Shown: positions 23,707 through 37,300 of the stretch, piece after piece
Layout of the letters: each line of letters starts with the position of its first letter
How positions within the stretch are numbered: position 1 is the stretch's first letter
Assembly (NCBI GenBank): GCA_000727475.1
Contig: KL647291.1
Span: 5,627,730 to 5,691,729, forward strand
Reading direction: 5' to 3'
DNA from: Sarcocystis neurona
Lineage: Eukaryota > Apicomplexa > Conoidasida > Eucoccidiorida > Sarcocystidae
Length of the DNA stretch: 64,000 nt
Made by a program: the position numbers and the translations under genes
The notes under the pieces: generated by a model
The model's input: the letters and a program-made list of their open reading frames with translations, nothing else
Told to the model about the DNA's origin: nothing
The model's database searches: none

Positions 23707-24099
23707 TGGTACTTTAACCTCCGAATACTATTACACACGCGCGTGTCTGCATGCATACATAAAACGTGTCTGTGTACACGCGGTTCTTCTGGGAAAATGG
23801 CCAGACTGTTGATTCTTCCTGCGAAGAGCGTCTTCTCCTAGGTGAACTACCAACTTCTATCAAGAACTACACAGGCAGCTGGCTCTTCTACCCCTGGTGA
23901 AACAAAGAGCTGCGCCCGCACATATCAAGAGGCACACACATACATGTGGCGCGCCTCCCTTTCTATCTGCATGGGGATCAAACCCACGTCCCTTCAATCA
24001 AAAGAGGAACTCACAAATGCAGGGTCACTGCGACAAAGAAGCAGTCGTTCGGTAATCTCGACGGCCCGCAGCCGAAGACACACACGTCAATCACGACCC

Positions 24100-24510
24100 C
24101 CCCGGCTCACATCTACACACACGCGCACATACACAACAAGCCTCCTACACAGTCTATACACACATATACACAGGTGCATACATTGCGCTGACCTACGTAG
24201 GGAAAAGACACATATATATATATATATATACGCAGACACTGCGCTCGATGGACAGCATATATATATGTCGTGGCTTATATTATGTGTGTCTCTCTTATAT
24301 CGGTGTATTACTACAACTCCCCCCGTCTAACACCTACACACACGTGCACATCTACAAGGGCTCTCTCACACATACACGGGTCCATACATTACTCTGAGCT
24401 ATACAGGAAACATATATACATAGGCCGAAACGCAGCGCTCGGTCCGCAACATACATATATATATGTTGGCTCATAATACCGGCATATCTGTCTGATATCG
24501 GTGTACTTCT
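24100..24510. repeat. Two-copy ~200-bp tandem repeat
   Basis: Matching anchors are ggtgcatacatt near 24173 and ggtccatacatt near 24378, then gcgctcg followed by acatatatatatg in both copies, and atatcggtgta near 24297 and 24495. The offset is 198-206 bases throughout. Each copy contains a TA microsatellite, the same unit design as the intronic minisatellites in this window. Confidence 0.75.
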
Positions 24511-26473
24511 GTGTCTTCGCTAGGACCTCGTATATCCATGCAATTTGGGTTTCCCTCATATGTGTGTCCTTCGTCGGTCTCTTGCTGTCGTCGCTTCTAA
24601 CATCTCTCTATGTATCGAAGAAAGTCTCTGTCTTGGCCAAAAGTATATGTGCGTCGTATGGGAAGGAACGGCTCACGCAGTGCGCTTCGAGTGGACCTGT
24701 GCAGTCCACCAAATTTTCCCCTCTTCGCCTGGGTATACACGTCCTTGTTCCCGTCGTTGGGGAGGCTCACACCTGGGCAGAAACTACTGCACACAGCCTT
24801 CTCTTCTGGCAGCGAAACAAAACGAGAAACGCTGTTGAACACTCTCCTCCCACTTCTCGTCAAAAGAAGGGAAGCCTCCTTCCTTGTAAGGGTCAGAGGG
24901 CCACGGCCAACAAAAAAACTAGCTGCTTTCTCCCCCCAACGCTGCTGCTGCCCCGCTGCACCTGCTGCGCCCTTTCACGTCACGCCGCTGCTGCTGCTGC
25001 TGCAGCATCTCCTCCTCCTCCTCCTCACGCGACGGCTGCACGCGCTGGCTTCCGTAGGCAGAAACTTCTCTCTCTACACGTCTCTGGGGACTGCCAGCCA
25101 CTGCAGACCCGCCTGGTGCACACACATAGATACACACATACATATATATCGATACCGACGGACGTGCGTAGGGCTGGGCCCCACCACCACGTGAGTCTGT
25201 GTCTTTCTTCGCGTCCTAGTGCGCACGAACAGGCACTCCCAAGAAGCCAAAGCCGCCCGCCACTTTACTCAGCGACATGCCCGCCGCGCAGGGAAGAGGA
25301 GAGCAGCGGCGGGAGCAGGGACGCGGGACACCCCTCGGGCAGCGGCGTCGGAAATATGCTGCAATAGCAGGAAGCAAAAAACAGACAGGCGCAGAACTGA
25401 CGCGGAGACTGCTGAAAACAAAAATTCGACTGCGCCTGTCCCTCTATCTCTCTCATTTTGAGTCGATCTCTGTCTTGTTTGCCGGGCATCTATATGTGCG
25501 GTTTGCTGTCTCCGTATCTCCTGCATGCATTCCTCCCCCTTCCTCCCTCTCTTTGTATGCCCACGACACCCAGCGTTGCGTACCAGACGTAGTGCGGCGC
25601 ACCGCGCTCCTGCATGTCGGCAGCGGAATGCCACGCCGCACACGCACTTCTTTTCGAGGAAAAATTTGCAGAAGACACACGGGTCCACTTTGCGCATGCA
25701 GATTGGCCGACGCACAGTAAGGCAGAGAGATAATCGACTTCTAGCGTGGACGAAGAGAGACGGAATTCGGGGAGTTCTGCTCCACAGAGAAACCGGCGCT
25801 TCTTCTCTGCAACGCCACAAAAAACACCCCATCTACGTACGTGCACGACACACAACGCACACAGCAGTTCCCCTGTTCCTCCGTTCACATCCACATCCAT
25901 ACACATATACACTTCACACTGAGGAACGTTAACACACACACATATGTACATACAAAGAAAGTACGCACACCTGACAACGCAGGGGCGAAGTACACACACA
26001 CACACACGCACGCACAGATATGTGTGTACGTGACACACGACACGCCTACAAATATTGACACAGGCCAACATATATATGTATTCATATACATATATGTGTC
26101 CTCCTCTCCGCGTGGTAACACGATAGGAGGACGGGATGTGTGGCCAGATGGGAGTGTGCGCAGCACGTCAAAGAGAAAGTCGACCCGCGTGTGGAAGCGA
26201 AGGTACACGTATGCCCGCGTACCGCGTTTCTCGTGGAGCAGCAGGCGTCTCTGCTCTCACGAGCCGCTGCTTTCCTTTCAACGCGTGGCAGCAGGAAACG
26301 TCACCACGGAGAGACGTAGATACCCCGGCGCACACCTATATATATATATATGTGTATATATATGTACACGGAATGTTAAGTTCTCTGTGAGAAGTATCCG
26401 CAGGCACAGACGGCCGCACGTTCTCCTACAGACGCCTCACACGTAGGGACAGCAGTAATCTGCCTTGACACGC

Positions 26474-26498
26474 GCACACACACACACACACACACACG
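26474..26498. repeat. (CA)n microsatellite
   Basis: A CA dinucleotide run of about 25 bases lies in the spacer upstream of the phosphatase gene. Confidence 0.9.
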
Positions 26499-27306
26499 TA
26501 GACATACCTATACACACATATATACGCAGACACAGAAACATACACACACGTAGAACCAGGCGGACACAGCTCTGCGTACAAAGAACGGGTGTAGGACAAG
26601 CTGCAGCTACAAAAAAGCTGCTAGACATCTTCGGACGTGCAGCCGGAAAAAAGTCCCACAAGAGGAGTCGGGTTCCTGTGAGTTGGGCGGCGATTCAGCC
26701 AATGCCGATGAAAGGAAACTCTGGAGAGCACAGCAGCACGGGAAGGTTACGTTTCTGCATTCGACCACATGAAGATGATCTCGCATTAAGCAAGACGACG
26801 CCGGCCTCGGGACGCCGTGGTCCTCCGCGTTTTCTGACGTGCACCGGGGCTGCGACTTCGAGCTTCTTCGCCCATCTCATAGATGCACACATACATACAC
26901 ACAGACAAGTGTATCCATCCGTGGGCACGACTAGATGCAGCAAGAGGAGAGCAGCAGCGGCGTCCTCTACTGCCACACAGATGCACGGGCGTTCAGGTTT
27001 GCAGCTGAAAATATGGCTCTTGCTGGCCTTTTCTCCTCGTCCACGTGCGTGCGGCCACGTAAAAAAGGAGGTGCCACCTACTACCCACCCTTCTTCTACT
27101 CGTGCTCTTCCTGACGGATGGAGGCCGCACGCAGCATACGCATATGGACGTTTGTGCACACGGAGAAGTCTTCCACACAAGCGCGGACTGCTTGTGTGTC
27201 TCTAACAAAAGCCTTCTTGAGTGGAGCCCGTGCGGCGGCGGAGTGAGCCGCCGGTTTCTTTCTTATAGACGCACGTACATTCTGTAGAAAGCGACGTCTG
27301 CTGGGC

Positions 27307-27789
27307 GTGGAAAGAGGAGAAGGAGGGAAACCAGCGGCGTGGATGCTTGTGGAAAAAGAGACCAGCGAAGGTGAACGATGTTGCCATTCCCGGCGCGGCA
27401 GGGGGTTTATAGAGAAGAGCCGTGGCAGTCAAGAGGCAAATGCATCTGTACATAAATTAAGACAGAACGACGACCCCTACGACTATGTCAAATCAGCGCT
27501 CGCACGGACGCGCAAAACAGGCAGAAACTTATGCAACTGCAGGAAAAAGCTTCCTCGTGGGAAGACGCACAAGCCAGTACGGCGCCGGATGACCACCTAT
27601 ACAGAAAAGGCGGTGAGGGCCGTGGGCAGTGTGCCAGAGGCGTTTGCGCTGCAACGAGGTACAGTCTGCTTTAAAAAAACAACGATGCGGTTCTGTGCTC
27701 GGACAGCCTGTGGATATCATCCACAGGTAAACGGGCCTGCAGATCAGTCGAATGGCTTAACGGGCTGTGAGAGCACCCATAACTGGTAG
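27307..27789 (+). pseudogene. Possible relic of a Ty3/gypsy-type integrase segment
   Basis: A + frame of 160 codons contains TACGYHPQVNGPADQSNG near 27698-27755. This resembles the strongly conserved end of the integrase core of chromodomain-type LTR retrotransposons, where a TAYHPQ-like motif is followed by NG, a small residue, an acidic residue and N. The normally contiguous TA-YHPQ carries an insertion (TACGYHPQ), and the upstream part of the frame does not resemble integrase. No reverse transcriptase, RNase H, zinc finger or LTRs are visible nearby. The motif alone supports only a decayed fragment or a coincidence. Confidence 0.25.
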
Positions 27790-30700
27790 TAAAAATGGGT
27801 AGAGGAAAACGAGAAGGTTGCCTGTGCGGCGGAGAAAAAAACTTGACGTCGAAACGTGGACACTATCTGGTGGAATTCGTGCACCACAGCGCCGGTGTTC
27901 ACATGTACTCCCAGCGCAGAAGGCTGCTTTTGTTGGCGGAAATGCCGGTCGTCCTGCTATCAGCAGGAGTAAAGTTCTGGGTTGCTGGCGCTTTTGTCGC
28001 CAACGCACGTGCAAGAGCAGCAGGTGCTGCTCGTGGACGCAGGCCGGAGAAGCTCCGACCAATAGACGGAAGGGGAAAAAGCTGCCTCAACATCTCAGCA
28101 GCACTAGGAGCAACAAAGCAACGCGCAATAGCAATCTAGCAACAGGCGCACAAGCCGCGGACGGCACATGCGTCGTGGGCTGTGCAGGAGACGGCGACGC
28201 AGACGATGGACCTTTTCTTTGTGACAGGAGCGCCGAAGTGAAATCTGTGCCGTCGAAGGAGTTCGTGTTGGCGTCTTTTATTGGTAAAATAAAGATCCGG
28301 AAACGACGAGAGGGGATACGGACTGCAGCAGGTGCCCACGAGCACGAGCAGCAGCAGCAGCACCAGCGGGCAGATGCGGGCGGGCTGCAACTGCAGCCGG
28401 GAGAGATGCAGCGCGGGCAGAACGAAGGAGCACTGGGAGTGGATGTCGCGGCCAGAGGACCCTTTTTTAGTAAGTTCTTCTATTAGAGGAGTCGAGATGG
28501 AGAAGAAGGAAAGCACGGCGATGCCAGGAGCAGCGGCAGGTACAACGCTGATACTTACGTAACCGGTTTAAACGATGTATGGTACATGCAAGGGCTACAA
28601 CAAGCCGAGCATCGGCGCAAGTGCTTTTATACTACGGACTTGCCAGTCACACCCGCTTACGTGTTCAACCATGAAAAGACATGCCGTGAGGGCCCCCCCG
28701 CGCTCCTCCTGTTGTCTGTGATAATGCTGCGCCACACCAGCCTTTCTGCTGCCGGTGCTGCTGCTGTGGCTCTCTTCATCCCATGACACGCTTCGCCAGC
28801 ACCAGGTGCTCGGCGTATGTTGCAGTGCTCGACGGATGCGACCCGACAACTGATGGATGTTGCTGCTTGGCGCTGCGCGCCGCCTTAGAGCACAGCACCT
28901 CGCGCTTGTGTCGCGCCAGTTGCTACTGATGGGGAGTCGTTGATACTGCTACTGCTGCACTTCCTTGATTTGTCGAACGGCAGCTCAAGGTGATCCTACG
29001 CCACGTCCACAGAAGGGACGACTGACGCGATCCGCCTGACGCTGATGCTCGGCAGTGTGTAGTGTTGCAACACCTTGTGGTACGGCCACACGTGCAGGAC
29101 CACTTGCTACTGGTACTGCTGCCGTTTCATGAGTCCTTGAAAACAGCAGCTCAACCTGATCCAAAGCCACGTGTACAGAAAGAATACGGTCGCACACAAT
29201 GAGCAGATGGTCTGCAATTTCAACTTTAGGGTGCTACTGACGAACTCCAATTCCACACGTTGGCGCCGCCACGCAGTGGGGATGTACAGGGACGAAGTAG
29301 TCTTCCGCTCCCCTTTCACATGGACTTCCATGTGACACACGTACGAAGAATTAGCAGTATTAGTGACACACAGCAGCGGCAAAAAAATCCGCACAGGTGG
29401 TATGGCGACGACCTCGACGCCGAGCAGCAGCAAGGACGGACAGATCCAAAGAAAGGCACATCTGTACGCGTTATGCCCGGCAGCCCAGCTAGTAAAGAGC
29501 CACCGTACGCCTACCGATGGCCGTCCAAATCGGCAGTCGGTGCTAATCGATTTTCTGCGCTACTACCCGTAACCGGAACAAGTGCAGCACTACACAGCAT
29601 CGAAGACCGCGCAGCACGTACACAAAGAAACAGGGAGTGCGACACTTCTGCTGCGACAGAAACGGCTGAGGGGGGGCGGGGGGAGAATTAGAGTGTGAAC
29701 TGTTCCAGTCGAAGTAAAAAATCTAGGCAGCCGTAGAGGAGAATGGAGAATAACGAATCTAAGAGGGAAGGAGAACGAGGGTCAGCGAATACTGGGCAGA
29801 AAGGCAGCAGAGGCAGTAGAGCCAACCTGTTCAGAAAACTCAGAGACTACTCTTGGCATACCGGAGCTCCTTCACAGGGCCGCGACCAGTGAAAAACCCA
29901 TAAAAACAAGGCACAACGTCAACGCGACACAACAGCCACAGCAGCGGCAGTACCTTCATCAGCAGCAGCACCCACAGCAACAGCAGTAGCACCAGCAGCA
30001 GTATCATCCGAACAGGAGACCGAGCAACAGCATCAACAAAGAAGTACCACCAGAACCAGTAGCACGTGCAGCACTAGCAGCATCACTGATGCCTGCAGTG
30101 GAAGCGGCAGCAGCACGAGGGAAGTCACCAGTCGCATCGACCGATAGCCATGAAGGTTCTGCAGCGGCGGCCTCAGGAAGAGGGGAAACGCGAGAAGAAA
30201 TGCACGAGACGCGTGGGCAGTACTAGGAACGTCAGAAATCGCACGTGGTTCTGGCAGCACCCTCCGCAGTAGAAGGAGCAACACCAGGCGCAGGCGGCGC
30301 CGTCGCTTGCCCCACGTGGCGGTAGCTGCACGTCGGGGGCCGTTTTGGGCTGCGGCAGCTGAGTAAGATGTCTCGACGCATAGCAACTTTACAGACACAC
30401 GACAACGTGGTGGTTTCCGCACACACTTGCAGCAGCAGAAGCAACAGAGAGAGTTTACAGATGTTCCAGCAGCAGCAGAACTTAAGGTAAAACTACCCCC
30501 CACAACCTCTACGGCTGCATCATCGTCACTCCTTTCCCGTGCCACGACTACTCTATGCAGTCTTATAGAAGCGCAGCAAACGTGTCTATATCCGCGCTCC
30601 CATGAAGTCACATCAAAGCCTATGCTGCTCTTGGTAGTGTAGTCCCTCTCCTTGAAGCGTGATGCACGACCGCGCCTGTAGCAGTTGTGTCCGCTACGAT

Positions 30701-33700
30701 CGACACCCTTGTTCTGTGTTCTCTGTACCAGTACGGACAACAAGTTCTGACAACGGAAGATATACCTGCACTATTCGATGCCGGGATGGAGACGGGAGCC
30801 GGACGTACGTGTGTGTGCATACGTGTATACATGCAGATAAAGAGTTCCACAAATAGGAGGGCAGAGGAAGAAGGAAAGGCGACATAGGTACATGGGCGTA
30901 GACGAGGCAAAATACCGCCCCATGTGGGGAAGGAGTGGAAATGATTCACGTTTCGTTTCTTGTGCGATGTCACGTGCAGAGCACCAGATCCCTCACCACC
31001 CGCAGCAGAAATTCCTTCGATGCTGAGTCTCCTTCAAATGAAGCGCTTAACCGTGATATCTACTGGAGACACGATACTGTTACTGGTGCTGCAGGTTTTC
31101 GGCACGGAATACCCGCCGACGGCTTACACTGCGGTGTCGTGGGGCGCGTATTGACGCAGACATACGTGGGTGATTATCTACGTTTACGTATTTGCAAACG
31201 TATCCTGGTACTGCACGGCCTCCGCAGATACCAGGTTTGCACTTGTGTATACCTGTGTGTGTAGTCACTATCATTCTCAGGACCCATTCATCGTTGGAAC
31301 AATGTAGGGGTACGCAGCGTCACACACAATTCTGTGCCTACTGTAGAAGCCACACGCACGAAGGGGTCGGGGCGGGGCACTTAGCCGGCGCTTGCTGCAG
31401 AAGCCTGCGACGCAGAAAACAGTACAACCCGTTATCGGCATTAGCAACAACCCTAGCAACTCTACTGTGTTGACTGGTGTTAGCATTGGGGATTGTCGAC
31501 GTTTTGACAGCACCAGACGTGATGCATCGTTAGTGCGCAGCAGCGGCAGTACCCGTGTCTGATAAGTGGAGCAAATTCTGCCACGGGATACAGTCAGTTC
31601 GCAGCGGTACCCCGCCAAGTCCACGGTCCCCTTCTGATTCAAATTAAAGGTACGTGGATACGTCTTCAGCATCACTGCGGCGGCTACACTCGTAGCAATA
31701 CCATCAGCCCTTGGCTTCTCATCAGTAGCAGCACCAGTGGCAGCATAAAACTCATCAGCCCTCCACCGTTGATTGTGCACTATCTTCAACACCAGCACCA
31801 GTGGCTCTAGAGATGAGTTGCAAAACGGCTGCTGCGGAGTACCGCTTTGCACCCGTAATAATAAAGATCAGCGGCAATACCAGCAGTGGCTGCCTTGTTT
31901 GCATCACCACTAGTACCTGTCGTTGTGTAGTGTTTGTGAGCACCAACGCCAGTCACCTTGCAGTCCTGACCAATAGCGATAACAACAGTTGCACAGTGTT
32001 AATCACTGGCAATAAAAATATCAGCAACAAGAATACCACATGCCAGTATATTATTCTTCTTCAACAGCCCTACCTGTGGCTACGGAAATAGACCACCAGC
32101 AACACTAGGTGCAGAGCAATCACCAGCGGCACCACCAGTGATTTTATTGTGTCCTCCAGCAGCAGTAAAGGAAGCTGCCCCTTACTGAGTAGTACGAATG
32201 CAAGCTGCCTACCCCTGTGGTTGTAGCGGCAGCAGCCCTGGAAGCGTGTTAACCGCTACCATGTAGTACGGTTTGAACTGTCGGCAGCGGCGGCAGTGCC
32301 AGTAGTAGCTACCCGGGGGCAACCACTCTCGTTCGTGTCTCGGCAGCATCACACTTCGTTACCAGCCGCAGCAGTAGCCACACGCTGTGTATGAGCTGCA
32401 AAAGCAGCAGCTTTGCCTCTTTCCTCAGCAGCCGTCTCGCAGCACCGGGCAGCAGGAGGCGACACGCTGGTAGAACAGCGGTCTCGACGCCTCTCGCACC
32501 GGCTGAAACAGGTCGTACAACTGCTCCAGCAGTCATCACACACGAAGCGGTTACAATACCAGCACAACCAACTTTGTCTACAGGTTATGGCCTGCCGCAG
32601 CTCCTTTAGGCCGGTGTCACCGGTAGCAGCAGTAACAGCGACGAGTATTACGACAGTGACCTTTTGCTACTGCTGCAACGATGACAACTGTGCGCTAGAA
32701 AACAGTACTGCCGCGCTCGAACGCAGCAGTGGCAGGAGCTACGAAGTGATTTTGCAGCCGAAGGCGATCCGCCTTCCTCTAGAGCAGCACTGCGTATCCG
32801 CCTTTTCTTCCGCAGCTACGTACTCGCCACACGGACGTACACCCTTTACCAACTAACTACCGTACACACACTAACAGGCGGACGTATACTCCCTTGTGTA
32901 CTTATCCGTACACACACCCACATATATGTATACACACATATTCTCTCACCACGCTGGCACGCACCGCTACCAAGCCCGCACGAGTGTTGGCTCGTAGTCG
33001 CATTTCCGTCCCGCTCAGGGTCTAAAAATGCCGGTGACGCACAACAACAGGGTAATGCAACATCTTCAAGAGGGGGACAAGTCCACGTACCTCATCTTAC
33101 TGCGCAAGTACGTGGATAAAAAAACATATACATTTCCTCGACTCCGTAACCACGCCAATTTGGTTGACGGATGTATGACTACGTAGACCTCGTTGTGAAT
33201 GTATCTTCCGCCGGAATGAATGTATGCACACGTATACTGAATACGTATGGGCTACAGATCTACATACGTACATATATATATACACGCGCAGAACAGAGAA
33301 AGGCGTTGAGTTCCCCTTGCGTAGTAGAAGAAGAGGACAGACACAGGATTGGTGTACAAACATTAGTAGGGGCGAAGGGGCAAGAAGTGGAGGAAGAGTG
33401 ACGCTGATCGCCCGCAGAGAGGAGAACAGAGAACTACACAGACTCAATGATCAGCGCCTTCATTGGCCTGCTGCACTTCTGGTGCGCCGCTGTGTCGCAG
33501 CATCGCTTGTCAGAGGAGAAATCCGTCTGCAACATCAGCGCAACATCCGCCGCAGCACCCCACAGGAGAGGTAGCAGTCTACCACTGCCTACTGCCGCAA
33601 CAGCAAAACAGGACGAGTAGCCGTAGCACCTGCCAGTCGCAGCAGCAGCGGCAGCCAGTCGCAACAGGACTTCCCGCGACACAGAATTTTTTGCAGCAGT

Positions 33701-34379
33701 GGAAGCAGCAGCGCAGCGCCGGGAGCATCACTACATTATTACCAGCAGCAGTGACACACGTAGGGGTTGCGCGTCGACTGTATTTGTGCAACAACACAGC
33801 AGCAAGACGTGACAGGCAGCAGCAAGGAACGTCGAGGCCAGGTACCCTGCAGCGCACCATCCTGGCGGCAGCACTGCAGCCAACCACAGGCGGCGCACGT
33901 CTCCGCTCGGCGCCAGCAGCACTTCAGCATTGTTGAGCAGCGGTTTCGTATACACCTGTAGTGGCAGCCCGAGCCGACGCCGCAGCACCACAAATAGCAG
34001 GAGCAGTTGAGACACGGGCCCCCCGCAGCACGTGGAGGAAACAGCAACAGCAATGCCAGCATGTGACACGTCTGCTGCAGCAGCAACAGCGGCAGTCGGG
34101 GCAGTCGTCGATAACAGAGGAAGCTCGGCTTACTTGGATCGTCGTGTGAAGAATGCGGTACTTCCGCTGACACAGCAACGTCGCCCTTCGCAGAACCGTT
34201 CGCGCGGTATCTTCAGTCGCTGCAGCACCCCGGAAGCAACAAAAACCAGCAGTAACGCCGCAGAAGCAGCAGCAGGCAGCAGCACCAGCCCTTCCGCAAT
34301 AGGAGCGGGCAGCAACAGAAGCACCAGTGGTTCTGCAGCAGGAGCAGGCACCCACGGCAGCACCGGACGCTCCTCGGCT
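27790..34379. repeat. Repeat-rich spacer with degenerate GCA/GTA triplets
   Basis: About 6.6 kb of mostly interrupted triplet sequence (agcagcagtaccag-like, gcagtagcagc) lies between the transporter and phosphatase genes. Open frames are short and encode Ala/Ser/Gln/Thr-rich low complexity. A + frame at 27818-28486 (222 codons) shows no recognisable motif. No gene is supported. Confidence 0.55.
28920..29235. repeat. Diverged two-copy tandem repeat, period ~166 bp
   Basis: The sequence cagctcaaggtgatcctacg near 28982 recurs as cagctcaacctgatccaaag near 29148. Both are followed by a ccacgt(c/g)(c/t)acagaa segment and preceded by related tactgctgc-containing sequence. A third, weaker match (tgctcggcgtatgttgcagt near 28810 against tgctcggcagtgtgtagtgt near 29047) suggests an older array. 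It is not TA-based, unlike the other minisatellites here. Confidence 0.6.
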
Positions 34380-37300
34380 TCAACAGATATAGCTAGCACA
34401 CAGCTGAACAACTCCATATGACACATGCAGACGCAGTTCGCCGAGAAGCACAGCAGCCTGTGCTTCTCGACGTGGCCGCTTCGAGCAACGGGCGCGGCAG
34501 TTTCTCAGTTCCGTACAAACTGCAGCCGCAGAGACAGCGGCAAAGTCATAGAGTCGCAGCCCGCTAGCAGCCCACCGACAACAGCAACTTGGCAGGCGCA
34601 ACAGCGCGCCCAAGAGGGAGACGTATTGCGCAGTGTATCACTGCATGACGGCCGCACGATCCTGATGACCCCCTGCAGGAGCAACAGCAGCTAAACCCTA
34701 ATATTCGAACGGCAGCAGGTCACTGGTATTACTGGTACTACTCCTACTATTAAGTACTACAACTACTACTACTGCTACTCCTCCTACTGCTACTCCTACG
34801 CAGCAGTATCACAGTGGCTGCAGAGACGAGTGTCCCGCGAAAAGTTGTGGCACGTGGAAGCAGCAGCAGGGGCATAGACTCGGTAACAGCGACACACACA
34901 GACGGAATTACAGAAGGGCACGCCAAGGCAACTTTTTTGTGGGGGTACTGCCGCAAGCAGCAGGAAATGCCCAACCAGCAGCAGCGGCAGGATGGGGGGC
35001 TCACTGTAGCAGCGACTGGCGTCACAAAAAAAACGGAACCACCGTCGCAGCAAATGCATCTGCTGAAGAAACGAACACTTCCCTGTCCTCTCCTTTTACC
35101 TCGTCACTTGGCCCTGCGTCGTGCTGGTGCCATTGCCGACGCTGCTCTGCTGTTGCTGCTGCGGCAGTGCCTTTGCTGTTGCCCTGCCTGTGATGCGACT
35201 GCCGTGGTGGGGCGTCCGTTCGTGCTGCCCCACTGCAGCTGCCAGTCCCCTGATGCTGTGGCTGCTACTCCTGCTCGTAGCCGCTCTCCGCTGTCTATAA
35301 CCTCATTGCTGCGCGCATCCTACTAGCTTCATACCCGCTGCGACTGTTGCTGGCAGTGTTTCTGTCGATAGGGCTCCTCTCGTCATTGCTGCCCTCCCTA
35401 TCGCTGCTGTCCTTCTGTCGCTACTGCTGCGGTCGCTATTTCTGTCTCTGTTGCTGCTGCTGTCGCTCTTGCTGCTGCTGCTATGCTTGCGGCTGCCCCC
35501 TATTCCCCCTTGCTGCTGCTGCTGCCTTTTCTTCAGCAATATTGTCGCTGCTGTTGGCGTAGCGGGACATACCGACAACGAGATGGCAGGCGAGAGACGG
35601 ATGTCCAACCGAGAGAGACCAGACGTGGAGGTCGTGCACTTCTACAACTCCTGGAATTTGCAGCAGATCCTCCTGCAGCGCTCTTGCGTCCACACCCAGC
35701 GGCGTCCCTTCCATCAGGACATTAAGCGCCTGCACACCCGCATTTCCGCATGCACGCGCAACCCGCACAACAGCAGATAAGTCAACGCCTTCATCCCTTG
35801 GTGTGTCCACATGGGTGTCTGTGCTTAAACGCGTCCACCTGTAGTTGGCGGACGGAGGACAGTCGATGATCGTGGAGCTAGGGGTTGAATTTCTGTCTTA
35901 GGTTCTCTAGTATGGGCACACCATATAATGACCGTAGGATTCGTGCACGTAGTGTAGTAGTTACAAGTCATTATTAGGGAAACTCAAACACGATCGAAGT
36001 AATTATTCAGTTGCTACAGCCGCCTTCTGGACTACAGAAATACGCTGTTTTCTTCTTGGCAGTGCGTACTTAGGACTCTCTATCTATATATTTGCTGTCA
36101 CCAGAATAGGCTGTTTACCTGAGTCACTGCTGTTAGCCACATAGGTGCCAAGCCACTTAAGCCCCTTAAAGATTTATGATACTGCATTCGCTCGTGGGTA
36201 CACTACCACCGATCGGCACAAAGAAGTTGTCGACACCGGCACCCCAAGCGCTCATCTGTCCGTACGATTTGACCGACGAATGCGGCAGCAACGGAAATGA
36301 TGTATACCACAAGTCCAGATACGTGTGGGTTTTGTACATACCCAGATGTGCCACCGACGTGTCTCCCCTAGCTGCAGATACGTACCCTTCCACGTACATA
36401 CACACACACACACACAGTCGCATGCAGACACACGTCGAGCCACGGCTTTGCCACACGTAAATACCACACGTAGGTATACGCACAGACATACACACACATA
36501 GGTACACATGTGTGGGCCGCCACATGGAGACCGAGGAATGTTGGGAATTCGAGAGAATATTTTACACGGCTGCCATCGCTTCAGCCGAGGAAGACTGCCT
36601 GCAAGAGAGAGGGAATACCCCTACACGGGAAAGGACGCCGCAGAAACAGCTCACACGAAGCGCAGCCTCTTGTATCGCAGCGGCTGCTGCTGCCGCTGCT
36701 GCTGCTCATCGTCCCGCAAGCAGCGGTGAGCCGACGTCACGACGTCACGTGCGCTGCCTCTCGCCACACGCGCGTTCGAATATGCGCACGGGTATAGACG
36801 GGACTGAGAAGGACCTGCTTCGTACCGAAATTGCCGTCCTACCGCATGCAGACATATATACACACGGGTTTACGTACGCGGGTACTTCTGCGTGTATGGA
36901 CATATGCCGGTACGAAGGAGTACGAGAAGGACGACGCACGTACACGTGCCACGTCCACACAGCAGCGTGAAGAGGAGACGCCGAAACTACAATATACTCG
37001 CTCCAAGAGGCACGCACATGCATCTCTGCATCTTAATTCATGGATTACATCATCCCTGGAAACAGACACACATACACACACATACGCATACATATATACA
37101 TATGAGAAAGCTGCAGCCACACAACGACGGTAGGCTTATTTACGGTCGAAGGCGCACGTACATGCGTGCGGTGACATACATATCATAGGCACGTGCACAA
37201 GCGCATGCCAACGCTGCTGTACAAACACCTGATGCTTGCACCACTTTTTTCATCCGCAATGTTGCCGAAGCAGTTCTGCGATAAACCAGCAGCTTCACTG

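Larger units (their letters stand above)
23707..27289. other. 5' flank of the phosphatase gene and spacer
   Basis: No gene is supported here. The stretch holds TA tracts (about 24210-24230, 26335-26360), CA tracts (about 25990-26010, 26474-26498), a duplicated block described separately, a short CTG cluster near 24980-25025 and a few GC-richer patches. A promoter for the phosphatase gene must lie at its left end, but no element is recognisable. Confidence 0.5.
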
